Part shown: one piece after another, positions 35,001-45,694 of the stretch
Numbering within the stretch: position 1 is the stretch's first letter
How the letters are laid out: every line of letters begins with the position of its first letter
Program-made: the position numbers and the translations under genes
The notes under the pieces: generated by a model
Databases searched by the model: none
What the model was told of the DNA's origin: nothing
Seen by the model: the letters and a program-made list of their open reading frames with translations, nothing else
Assembly: GCA_037447655.1 (NCBI GenBank)
Contig: JBBHKE010003222.1
Location: forward strand, 72,557 to 131,854
Source: Zygnema cylindricum
Lineage: Eukaryota > Streptophyta > Zygnematophyceae > Zygnematales > Zygnemataceae
Direction: 5' to 3'
DNA: 59,298 nt

Positions 35001-38000
35001 TGAAACCGTTTGTGAAGAACTGTCTAACTTAAAAAGTGTGAGATTTTATTGAAGTTGCTGCTTTGACGTTGATGCAGACAGATGCTTTGAATGTATAAAT
35101 GTCACAAGCGTCTTTCAAATGACGTTTATCCACCATCCACAGTCGATCCTTGCCCAAGTCATGTAAACAAAAAAGGAGTCTATGACACCTGATCTCCACA
35201 GACTTTAGAGAAGTGTGAATAGTGGTCTTTTCTACATTATGTGCAGACCTCAAGAAATTGATAATACTGCTAATTTTGTACCGAAAATAATTGCTCATAA
35301 GAAAACACAATCATTAGAACGACACAAATCCAGTAAAAATGAATTATTGAGTTTTAGAAAATAAATGCCCAAAAAATAAAGAATCAATGGATGTCCACCC
35401 AGGGAGCTTTATACACGTACCTGGAGTAATAGAAAGCACCTTCATACCAACAACAGAATAAGGGAGATAAAACTTATTTTCCTGTTCCGTACTCAATATT
35501 TTCATATTTAAATTACTGTTCAGTAAAACTGCTACGTGCAGATGCTGTCTATGCACATAGTTGCCGGGTAGTTAAAGCCATAGTTTAATAGAGGGTTTCT
35601 TATCTGTATTTTAGTCTAATCGAGTGCAAAGTGTTGCTGTCAAGTATAATTGTCTACTTCAACATTAAAATTTTCAACAAGGTGACTTGACACAAAATAA
35701 GTGGTACTGCAGTAATGACGTAACCAACAGATAACTGGACAAAGGCAGGAAAATGTGTACAGGCAAACATTCATTGAAACGGAAGGTCGATTTGGTTCTA
35801 AAACTGTGACCAGTGCATAGTGATGCTTAAGAGTCAAAGCAAGAATTACTACACATGTTCATGGATATACTACACCGTGAATCGCTATTAACACTAATTC
35901 CGTCCCCTTTTTTTGGCCCTCTGAACACACAAAAACTAATAATACTCATATTGTTCTTAACGTTTATTTTTTTCCGGTTCACAATCGTCTATGTCATTTG
36001 GACCAGGAACAAAATTATTAATACTAAAACAGTCCTCACGCTAATTATTTCTGAGCACTAATAGCCATTTACGATGTAGTCAGGCAGAGAATTGACCTGA
36101 GGGTCCGCATGCTGCACAAGAATCAACATGATCGTCTCATCGGAATGGTCACCGCCGAGAAGAAGCCCAAGTTCATGGCACATATGGAGGAGAGCCCTGT
36201 GAAAGCACATAAGAGCAAAAAAGAAAAGGAAAGAGGAGACAAAAGAACATCCAAAGCAGGTATAAGAAGAAAAAGAAGAAATTTCTCGACCTTCAGCATT
36301 CCCCGTGTTCCTATGCTCAAAGCATACAGAAGGATGCAAACAACACGATGGACACAATCAACAAAAGGAAAGCAGCTCCTCAAAAGCGGGGTAAGGAGAG
36401 GCTGAAAGGTTATACAAATAAGAGAGACAAGCAAACCAGATACCAAAAGGCATCGTCCACTTCTTCAAAAGTCATTCAAACAGTTCATTTCCAGGCATAA
36501 AGACAGAATTCACGACCACATAACATAACAAACATTAGCATACTGTCTGGAAAAGTGAGAACGGAACTCCTCTAAGTCAAAGGCACAACTACAACGGAAA
36601 AACAACCCACGCAGGTCCCGCCTGCTCCCGAATGGTTGCAATCATCCGACACTTGGCAGCTCCTGATTTGTCACCACATACTTTATCCAATATCTGCACA
36701 CATATAAATACCCACGTCAAAGCAGGGAGGAGAGAGGGAGAGGGAGAGGGAGAGGGAGTGGGAGAGGGAGAGAATCCCAGGCTTCTGCTGGGCCTCTTCT
36801 ACCAGAAAAAGCATCAAAACATCACATTTCTATTTCCTCTCCATTCCCAGCGATGACAGCCAATGGCAGCAAAATTTCGAAACTGGAGGATAGGATTTAA
36901 TTAGAAAAACAACGATCAACATTTGAAATCACATCAACTATCAGCCATTCAAAATAACATTAACGGTTTTCTGCCCCCTCTTTGTCAATATCAACAGCCG
37001 TTGATGAATTAAATCGCTCACAATACACGGTCTGGACTTTGTTGTGAAATTCTTTTCGCAAAGTTGCACTATAAGTCCACATGATTTCATGGATGATATT
37101 TTCAGGAAGTTACATTCCATTCTCTCATGTAGTTCTTATACATTAGTTTTAAATCTCTTGGAAAACTATTGATTAGATCTATTTCAGCAACAGTGTGATC
37201 CAGACAAGTTCTGCCGGTTTTTTTAAATTATCGCCTTCACAATCCTCCCAATGAATAACTGCTTTTTTAAAGGACACACAATCAGATAACTGGAACTACT
37301 AGACAATCGGGTCCTTAAGTTCAGACAAAACCAGGGTGAGACCAGTGCAAAAACCAGGGGTTCACAACTCACCTCTTCCTTAACTTCTTGCAAATTCGCA
37401 TAGAAGTTGTTGAACCATGCCTCAGGGTTTGGTTTTTCATTCCAGGGTAGGGCCTCCTCACTTGCCTCTTTGAAGCCCTTCACTGCCTGTGCACATGAAC
37501 ATGGATAATGGTGTCCCACGGCTTCATCTTCATCACTGTCATGAATGTGTTCCCATTTAGAGTAATCAATTGTTTTCACCAGTTTTACCAATGTCCCTTC
37601 TGTTCCTAGCTTTGTTAATTTCACTCCTCCATAACACCCCGGTGTACTTGAGTCTCTCTCATTTTTCTCACCATTCTGAGCACTGTTACTTTTGCTCTCT
37701 GCCTCGCCCAATTTCTTTTTTGTTGCATCATTTCCAGGTAGCTTTGTACCCAGGTTTTGGCTTTTCTGTGTGTTAAAACCCAAAGTTGACTGAGCATCTT
37801 TTGGGGCCATCGTCTTCAAAGATACCTCTCCATTTCTTTTTTCTTTTTTTTTATTGGCGGTTGTTTTTTTTTGGGTGTTTCCAACTGTGGACACATTATC
37901 TCTGATACCTCCCCAGTCACGACACACGATTTCTCTTTTGATCTGTTCCGATAAAATTTGGGCGTGCAGATTTCGAATCAACTCGAGATCCGCTCCCATC

Positions 38001-41000
38001 ACCTGCTGTTCCTGTTTCTCAGTCAGTTGGTCCATATATTCTAAAAATTGCCAATACCACTCCCAAAACTCTCGTCCCCTTATGTGCCTTACTTTGGCGA
38101 GCCATTGCCATCCTCTTTCCCCGACAAGTTTCTGGTGTTCTAAAACAGACATCAACTGTGAGTGTCCAACAAGGTGACATGGCCCACATTGACAACTTCC
38201 AGGCATCCCACACAAATACTCTTCAGCAAACCAGGCTTTTACCTCCACCACAAATGGGACATTTTCAATAGGATCTTTCTCCGCATCCAACCAGCTACGA
38301 GGGAACCTCACTCCCCCTTTAATTTTATATCGTTTTGTCTTGCCTTTGCTCGTGTAGTACCGCATATCCCAATAGTACCGCGATGCACAGCAATTGCAAG
38401 TTATCAAAAACTCTGACCAAGAAGTCACTACATCATAGGCTTCAAAATGATCATGCATTTCCTTCAGTTTCTTGCTTCGTTCAACATTTGGTTCGTCCAT
38501 TGCATTTTCCAAGATTTCCCAGCCTTCTACATCACACTCATTCCAATCAAATACCTTTCCTTCTGATTCATCTTCACTATCTGTGATATTATCCCACTTT
38601 GAATAGTCTAAACCTTTGCTAACACCAGTTTTCTTGATTTGCTTTGGGGTGACACCTGCACATTTCAAGAACAAATTATTTGTTAAAACAAATCCATCCA
38701 AAATACACGTTATGACACCATGAAAAAATAAATGATTCAAGCAAAGGTACTTGTATCAACCAATAACAAGCTCCTCCTCATAGCTTGTTCCACTATTGTC
38801 ATTCCAACCACCACAACAGATGTAGTTTCAAAAAACCTGCAAACTTCCAATGACCGGCAAAATCTTCCACGAGGAAGAAAATCATCTGAAGTTTTTCTGA
38901 TGGAAAACGACAACACTGGCGACCAACTACTTGATTATCGATGATGTTGACGTAATAGCTTAGGGGCCACTTCCAACCTCCTGAAGAATCTTCATTTTAA
39001 ATTATTGAAATTTGAGCACATTCACTCAAATAATGTGTATTAATAGCATGTTTTTTTTGTGATTCTACAGGATGATGCCATTATTGGGCATCATAATAAC
39101 ATAAAGGTGCCGTTTATTAGAGGTGACATCATTTTATACGGCATGTAAATATATGGTGGAAACAAGGGAACTGGTATGTGAACACTTTTCTTATGAATCT
39201 TTAGCAACCCATAAACCTAAAAAGAACCACCAATTTTGGGGGGACTAGGCTGCCAGTCTTACTACAAATTTTGGGGGAACTAGGCTGCCAGTCTTACTAC
39301 AATGAGCAATTTTGGGAGTAAGAAAGCCCTGTATTTAAACGACGACATACAAAGAGGCCATCCCTTTTGAAGAAGAAGGAACCATCATACCCAATATAGT
39401 CACTGACCTGGACTTTTCTTGTTTGGAGAATGACTTTCCTTTTCGCTTTCCCCATCGGGAGGTCTCTCTCCAGTCGCCGTATCAATAACAAAATCCCAAG
39501 CCCGCCTCACTTGGCTTAGAAGCTCTTTCTCCGTTCCGTTTCCAGAAAGCCCGTGTCGCCGGACAAATGTACGCATGGAAACAGGCTGTGAGTGCAGCAT
39601 GAAGCGCCAGCTGGCATCTGATGGACTTTCTTCCAGACCTTCTTCCATATCTGGATGCAATTGTTTCTTACGTTTTTCTTTTGCGACTAACGACAAACAA
39701 ATGACGCATGTGCACTTTTCAGGTTTACCGCAAATTGTATCTTCTTTAAACCACGCCACTACTGGCACTATGAACGGTAAGTTTTTCTGCGGTTTGGAAA
39801 AGTTCAAGCTGCTCCTAAAATCGTTGCCCTTCGTCTTTCCCATTTTTCTTTCCTTCTCTTTCTCAAGCTCCTTGTCTTCCTCCTCTAAACCCGCGCGACT
39901 TGGATAGAACCTGTGAAGGTCCCAACAATATCTTGATGCACAGCAGAAGCACGACAAAAAATATTGATCAGAAAAAATGAACAGAAGCAACTGGTATGTT
40001 TGAATATCCCCAATCGCTGGAGCACTTCTATCTTTGCCGGTTCCAATGCCTGGCTTCTCTGGTTGAAAATTGTCCCTCTGGTCTGCTGATGCACGTGAAT
40101 CTGCATAAACAACGCCAAAAAACAGAACACATCAACAGGGAGACATACTTGTCAAACTTGGAAAAATAACATAAAGAATCTTAAAAAATCCACCTTCTCT
40201 GTGGCATCCCATGGTCAACCCGAACAGAACCGTGATACTTTAATGATGCAAAGAAGCAAACTTTGAAACTGAAAAATTGGCAGGGAACATACAATCACTT
40301 TTCCGCTCTCTGAAGACCTCGATTAGCAAAATAAAAGTATAAGAATCTTGTCATTCATCACTAGCACCCACAAAACTCATTGCACGATAGCCTGAAGTCT
40401 AAACCTTCCATGTTTCTAGCACAGACCATCCACTTCATCTCCTTCACATAAGAAATGTGCATTTTCAATACCTTCAGCAGTTTCTGGTTTCTGACATTCT
40501 TCAGTTTCTTTGTCCTGTCGAAACTTCTTCCAAGCTATTGGAGCCGTCGGCTTGCCTTGATTGTAAGGGGACGGGGATAATTGGAAAAACTTATCACTAA
40601 ATAAATTTGCAACCTGTCCATGGTGTACTAAAATCACTCCACCACCATCTAAACCAGCCTGCACATGAAAAAAAACAAAATAAATAAAGCAAGAGACTAA
40701 AATAGGAGGAATCGTTAACAATGTGGCTTGCAATAGGACGGGCAAAAATATCAAAACAAACACAAACTGCTTTGACGTTTTAGTTACCATTATGGAAAAG
40801 TAATCCATACTAATACTTCGGAGGCTAAATACTGAAAATTGACGTTTATAAGAAATAATCTAAATGCCACTGTGAGGGACAAATTGCCCAATATATCTCC
40901 TGAGTGAGGGTACATCAACTGCCCTCTGAAGTTTCAGTAAAGGGTATAAAGTATGTTTCTCTACTGACGACAATGTAGCATGTTTATGATGCAAAATTCA

Positions 41001-41980
41001 AATTTTCATTTACTAAAATCGCAGAAGTTTTCACCTGTAACAAAAGAAAATGTGCCAAATCAAGAGCCATAAAATGGCTTCTATTCTTCTGCCTGTTTCT
41101 TTTAAGTAACTACCCTCGTTTATAACCAGAATTAACAGTACTACCATCCCATGCAAGAAAGCTCCAGCATTTCAATTCATTGCTATCCTTTTCACAACCA
41201 TTTCAGATTGTTCACCGATAACAAACCTCTTTTACAGTACTTGAAGGTGAAAGAAATGCAGCTTGTCCAACTCCTAAGTAGCTGATTTTCTCTGAGCTTA
41301 TCGGCTGTGCCAAACCCCACACAACCATGGCCCACAGAATTGCATGATCACCATCTTTGATCTATCAACATGTAGGAGGTCCCAAGCAGCATTTCTGAGC
41401 TGTTAAAGACCACCAGTAAAACTGAAGTTGATATCCCGAAAAAGCACCGTACCCCTAGTCCACAATCATGCAATAAGAGCAACCTTACTGAAAAAATCAG
41501 AAGAAGCAGAATTAATCAACAAATCAGATGAGATGAGATTACATACCACAATACTACTTTCAAACTCATCAAAGACTTTTCTGCAAAGACACCAACCAGC
41601 AGCCAAATTTACCACATGTCAGGCAGATAACTACAGAACAAGATCGTTGAACGAGCCTGGATCAAAAGAGCAGAGAAGGAAAACGAAGGGCACTACAGGT
41701 AAAGGAATCATCTCCTTTGTCAAAGAAAAAAACACAAGTTGATATGGGCACAGCACAACTCGTGGCGATTCATAGTCTTGGTAAAGAGCTGGCAACTACA
41801 AGAGGGAGCAACAGAAATAAGACAGATTTCCAGGTTACGACCTTCACATAAATCCTCACCATGCGTGAATTACTGGTAGACTCTACGTGGAGCTTAAAGA
41901 ACTAAAAACTGAGACTAAAGGGGGCTAAAAAAAGAACCTGGTTTGGATCAACAAAAAGCCATTTGTCATGAAAAAACCAC
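32062..41980 (-). CDS. MYND-finger protein with duplicated Cys-rich module and Cdc37-like motifs (5' end not resolved)
   Basis: Exons in transcript order: 41980-41938, 40658-40472, 40100-39408, 38655-37373, 36693-36611, 36196-36097, 35544-35421, 35231-35080, 34687-34552, 34310-34204, an exon ending 34017 (start ~34.13 kb, uncertain), and 32179-32062. The C-terminus is a canonical MYND zinc finger split by the last intron: CAFPRC, then LCERC, AAYCGREC, HWKSHKVEC. Exons 3 and 4 each carry a related module: CCASRYxWD, then a PF(I/V)V-AWF-E--CG-P--C-C--C pattern. Exon 3 also has a SAP-like segment (FVRRHGLSGNGTEKELLSQV). Exon 4 has two DYSKW(D/E)xI-DS acidic motifs resembling the Cdc37 N-terminus. 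Over 1000 residues. A further 5' exon is possible at 42514-42414. Function unknown; a scaffold or chaperone-linked role is inference only. Confidence 0.75.
32634..32858. mobile_element. MITE, CTACACCGTG family (in last MYND intron)
   Basis: Left end CTTCACCATCAATCGCTATTAGCG; right end GCTAATAGCGATTCACGGTGTAG. It is 225 bp. The interior is very like the 35870 copy (ACTAATTCCGTCCC near the left, CTAAAACAGTCCTCA near the right), so these two form one subfamily. Flanks GAACAAAA and GAACAGAG hint at a decayed 8-bp duplication. Confidence 0.8.
33364..33806. mobile_element. Short hAT-like element rich in TATCG palindromes
   Basis: Ends TTGTGTATCGGCAAG and CTTGCCGATACACAA are inverted repeats. A 10-bp direct repeat TAATCGCTAT sits on both sides (33354-33363 and 33807-33816), marking the insertion. 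It is 443 bp, non-coding, with many CGATAT/TATCG blocks. It lies in the last intron of the MYND gene, and a related fragment is at 22142-22190. hAT affiliation is by resemblance to the 23.3-kb element. Confidence 0.7.
35870..36079. mobile_element. MITE, CTACACCGTG family (in MYND intron)
   Basis: Left end CTACACCGTGAATCGCTATT; right end CACTAATAGCCATTTACGATGTAG. It is 210 bp, in the intron between exons 36196-36097 and 35544-35421, only 18 bp from the upstream exon. Confidence 0.8.
39232..39301. repeat. Two-copy 35-bp tandem repeat (in MYND intron)
   Basis: Copies 39232-39266 and 39267-39301 differ at one base (GGGGGGAC versus GGGGGAAC). A third partial start, AATTTTGGG, follows at 39308. 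It lies in the intron between exons 40100-39408 and 38655-37373. Confidence 0.9.
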
Positions 41981-42608
41981 CTGAAATAATGTTGTAACAA
42001 GTAAAACACTTCGTGAAAAACAGAAAAACCTTGAAAAGTTGCATACATACAATGCAATGACTGCTGCTGAAGGAAACCAGTGAAAACAAATGCGACTGCC
42101 ATGTAACTGTTCATTCCGAAACACACATGGTTACCATAAAAAGGTTAATATGTCCAAATCATTGCAAAATGAATCAGACAAACACATTATGTTTCTCTTC
42201 TCTTTGCAATGTTACAGAAATTTGATATACATCACATACAATCCATGACCTGGAAAATTTTCCAAAACAATAGTACGTCCTTCACAAAAGTGCATAAGCA
42301 TTCACAATTGAAAAATAACTACAGTCAGGCTTTCATTAAGGCGAAAAAGACAAGCTCAGCTAAAGCCATTTCTGATGCAATTCCGCAGCTATTTGGACAG
42401 AAAAACCAGTTACTATATTGGCCAATTGGGAAACTGTCAAAAAAGCTCAAACATGGAATATCTTTCAACGAGTGGACCGGAAGTTCCTGATAAAAGTACG
42501 ATCTAATGCCAAAACTGCAAAGGGAAGATGTGGCTAAACCCATAGGATCCGATCTGAACACAAAGAACTATAAGTCATGACATTCTATGAAGTCATGGAA
42601 TAGGACGT

Positions 42609-42814
42609 CATGGGATAGTCCCTATGCCATTACAGTGTCCCTCACAACATCATGGGATAGGTGTGTATGACCAAAGATCGCTATCCCATGTAGTCTCAAT
42701 GACCCCCCATGGACATGGGTCCATGTGGTTCATGGACCCTATGGTTCCAGGATGGACCTACCTGGAATGTGTAGGTCAAGTACACATTCCAGACATCCAT
42801 TTGGGGGAAATGGA
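42609..42814. repeat. Cluster of short perfect hairpins
   Basis: CATGGGATAG occurs at 42609 and 42651, and inverted at 42681-42690. Then come three perfect stem-loops in a row: GGGTCCATG/CATGGACCC (42717-42739, loop 5), TGGAATGTGTA/TACACATTCCA (42763-42791, loop 7), and TCCATTT/AAATGGA (42796-42814, loop 5). It matches none of the transposons in this window and has no coding potential. Could be a foldback repeat or an RNA with local structure. Confidence 0.75.
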
Positions 42815-43091
42815 CATCCACATCCTGAGTTTGAAGCAGAATGTGTACGGGTTTGACAAATCATAGCCGAATATTTGAATAAACTGGAGGTACGAGTTGA
42901 ATCAATATGTGCACTCAGAAGTGCTATTGTTCAATTCATTTTACAAAAAAAAATATGGCATACAATTTCCTGCTCAGGTACTCGTTCACAGAGTAGTCAT
43001 GACATATGACATACAAGAAATGGAACCCAGAGAGCTATATGTTTTAGAAATCGACTAAGTTTTTGAGGAAAAGAGCCAGACACAAAAACAA

Positions 43092-43107
43092 ACACACACA
43101 CACACAC

Positions 43108-43188
<81 letters not shown>
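43092..43188. repeat. Compound (CA)n-(AT)n microsatellite
   Basis: About eight CA units followed by nearly 40 AT units. Likely length-polymorphic. Confidence 0.95.
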
Positions 43189-43189
<1 letters not shown>

Positions 43190-43203
43190 TGGAAAAAAAA
43201 TGA

Positions 43204-43370
43204 CCTACTGCCTATCGCTTTTAGTGTGGAAGGAATTGTTAGGGTAAATGCCAAATTGGAATGTATAATACTATTGTTTTAGGGAGATGTGGCGGATTGT
43301 AATCCACTCCCTTAAGCGGAGTTACTAACTCTATTTTAATATTTTCTGATTTTCGGCCAAAAAAAGTCAG
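43204..43370. repeat. Dispersed short repeat, diverged copy
   Basis: CCTACTGCCTATCGCTTTTA at the left and GATTTTCGGCCAAAAAAAG at the right recall the repeats at 26841 and 30099. Diverged, so only a tentative family member. Confidence 0.4.
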
Positions 43371-44123
43371 TCCGAATTTGTGTTATTATCACTAGTAGTA
43401 GCAATGCGGAGTATACGTAAGAGTTGATCTGACGGTTGACATGGTGTTGCTTTGGTTGCCTGTCTACCTCTCAGTAGAAAGAAAGGCTTTTCTCTTGTTA
43501 ATTTGCACAGCTTGCAAGTTTTGCTTGAAAAATGTTTTAAGAAAATTGTTTCCTTAGTGGTAACAATAGCGGGAACAGTAAGCTCTAACGTTCAAAGCAA
43601 GATATAATTATTCAAAGACTTTTGTGTCATTTTTGCTAGAAGGATGCATGTCTCAATTAATAGAGAAACGAAGAATGATCCTCAGGATGCTGACAGCGGC
43701 CTAGTTTCAGTTAAAATAGAAATGAACTTATGCAATTTTCACAGGGCCTTGAAACATTGCAAGAGTCAGCCGCAAACTAATAGGGATATCGGAAAGCTCC
43801 TCTTAGATGGGTCGTGAGAGGAATTGTTCCGATAATTTACAAACTTTCAAGCGAAATCAAGTAAACTTAAATTGACACAATAATCTAGACAAATACCTTG
43901 CAAACTTAAGACATTTTAACAAGCGTGGAATGCCTTCATTGGGCCGCTTAGAACACAATATGAACTGCTGTTATCTTATTTTACCTTTCAACCTTTCAAA
44001 TTCTATGTCAGGATACAATGTGTTTGTAACAATTCTTTTGGACTACCATAAATTCTTCTGGCCGTAGAACTCATGCTCTGCATCACTAGGCACCCACTAT
44101 GATAAAGTAGAAACAGTAAGGGA

Positions 44124-44525
44124 GTGCCATGCACTTCTGAAACAAAAGAAGTCCAAGATTGTTGTTGGGAACCTAATTTGTTTCCTCATGTGGGTTCCCT
44201 TACTTTAACCCATATGCTAGTGAATATGTTGTGGGACGATCCATTAATTTTTGGCTCTGAGGATGGTACAAGAAAGGAGTTGAAGGAAGGCTCAACGACA
44301 AGAAAATCCCGAAGACTACTTTCAAGTGAGGCAGTATTGATAAAGAGGGTGAATCCCACATTGATATTGAAGAAACGGGATTCAACCAAAATTTCCATGA
44401 AGTCCATGACACCAAAAAATGATCCTGGTGGTAATTTGGAGGATGGTAGTCGGAAGGTTAAGAATTTGACTTATGTTGTAAAAGATTACCATTCCCGTGG
44501 ACACAGAAGGAAACGGTTTACGTAA
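44124..44525 (+). CDS. Hypothetical basic protein, 133 codons
   Basis: The longest unexplained open frame in the 42.8-45.7 kb gap. The product is Lys/Arg/Ser-rich in its second half (KLMK-like charge pattern, ending HSRGHRRKRFT), with no domain I recognise, no signal peptide and no membrane segment. It has no obvious splice partners. It may be a relic exon or chance frame. Confidence 0.25.
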   Translation: MPCTSETKEVQDCCWEPNLFPHVGSLTLTHMLVNMLWDDPLIFGSEDGTRKELKEGSTTRKSRRLLSSEAVLIKRVNPTLILKKRDSTKISMKSMTPKNDPGGNLEDGSRKVKNLTYVVKDYHSRGHRRKRFT

Positions 44526-45694
44526 ATTATGTCGTGATGTATCTTTCACTTAAGTTGCAATTTTTTTAGAATGGTCCTTCAAGTAGCATCACTCTGTTTT
44601 TAAGATGACAAGGAATGGCCAGCTTATTCCTGGTGCATCTTTTTTTGATGGATGTTTTGTGCAATTGTGTATCAGGTATAAATCCTCCATGAGATTCATA
44701 ACTTTAGGTGTCATGTTAAATTGATCTTTTAGGTCCCAAAACACATTGTCACAATTCACTGAAGGGTAGCCATGATGATAAAGCCAAAGAACTAAACTCA
44801 ATTGTTTCTTGTATATGTACTTTGATTATTCCGCCAAATATTTGGCTTCCATCTAATATGTCAGTGCAGACTTTGAACCCAATATGAAAAATGACCCTTG
44901 CAGCTGATGTTATCAAGACACAACCTTGCATAATTTATGTTGATCGTATATTAAACTTACAGTCAAACTACGAGTAGCAAAGCCACGATGCAACTTCAAC
45001 CATCTGAAATATAGGCAACGACATTGTGAATCTTTATCTTCAGTGTTTTGAATCTCCATAGCAACAGTATTTGTTGCTTTGATCAAGGGATATGCGGAAT
45101 GGATGGTGCACTGCACATAATTCCATGACAAAAGGCCATGACTGGATTCTTTCTTTCACTTTAAAAAATCACCATGGACTGAAATTCCATGAACAACGAT
45201 GAGGTTCTGCTGATTATTACAATACCAGTTGCCAAAAAAAACAAAAAAATGTCTCACAGTGTTCCACCTCTGGCTTGATCCAAACCCTCTAATGTTCACT
45301 CCTACAAGACATGACACCTGCAACAAAATTTATAACAAATAGTACACAATACAGAAGTACAACATATTACGGGCATGTTGACTTTATCTGCAGTTGTGTG
45401 CAACGTCAAGAATGAATCACCTCACTAAGAATAGAACCGAAAAAATTAGGCGACAACTGGCCGCCGAAGAAAGATGGAAAGACCAGAGTTGCTTTTTGAC
45501 ATGAAACATCTCCAAGTGATCAGAGAAAGAGAGCAAAATCTCATTTATCTCGAAGTCGCGGAAGATATTATGAGCAATTTCTAGAAGCATTCCATATGGA
45601 AGGATGACATGGAGTGGCTATGTGAGGAAGCCATAAAAACGCAAATTAAGAAGAGCATATTTCCAGTAGTTGTAAAGGCGTTTTTATCGTCCAT

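Larger units (their letters stand above)
42815..45694. other. Intergenic between MYND gene and UPP
   Basis: Holds CA and AT microsatellites (43092-43188), a short repeat (43204-43370) and one unassigned open frame (44124-44525). The far right end should include the UPP 3' UTR. Nothing else recognised. Confidence 0.5.

Noticed and set aside
34861-35052. Separate plus-strand genes at 34.4-35.1 kb and 36.1-36.4 kb
   Set aside because: The minus strand in these places contains phase-consistent exons of the MYND gene; the plus frames are shadows or antisense.
40659-40808. A hydrophobic N-terminus (membrane segment) on the minus strand upstream of the 40658 exon
   Set aside because: It is intron sequence translated in frame; a good acceptor (CATGTGCAG) marks the true exon start at 40658.
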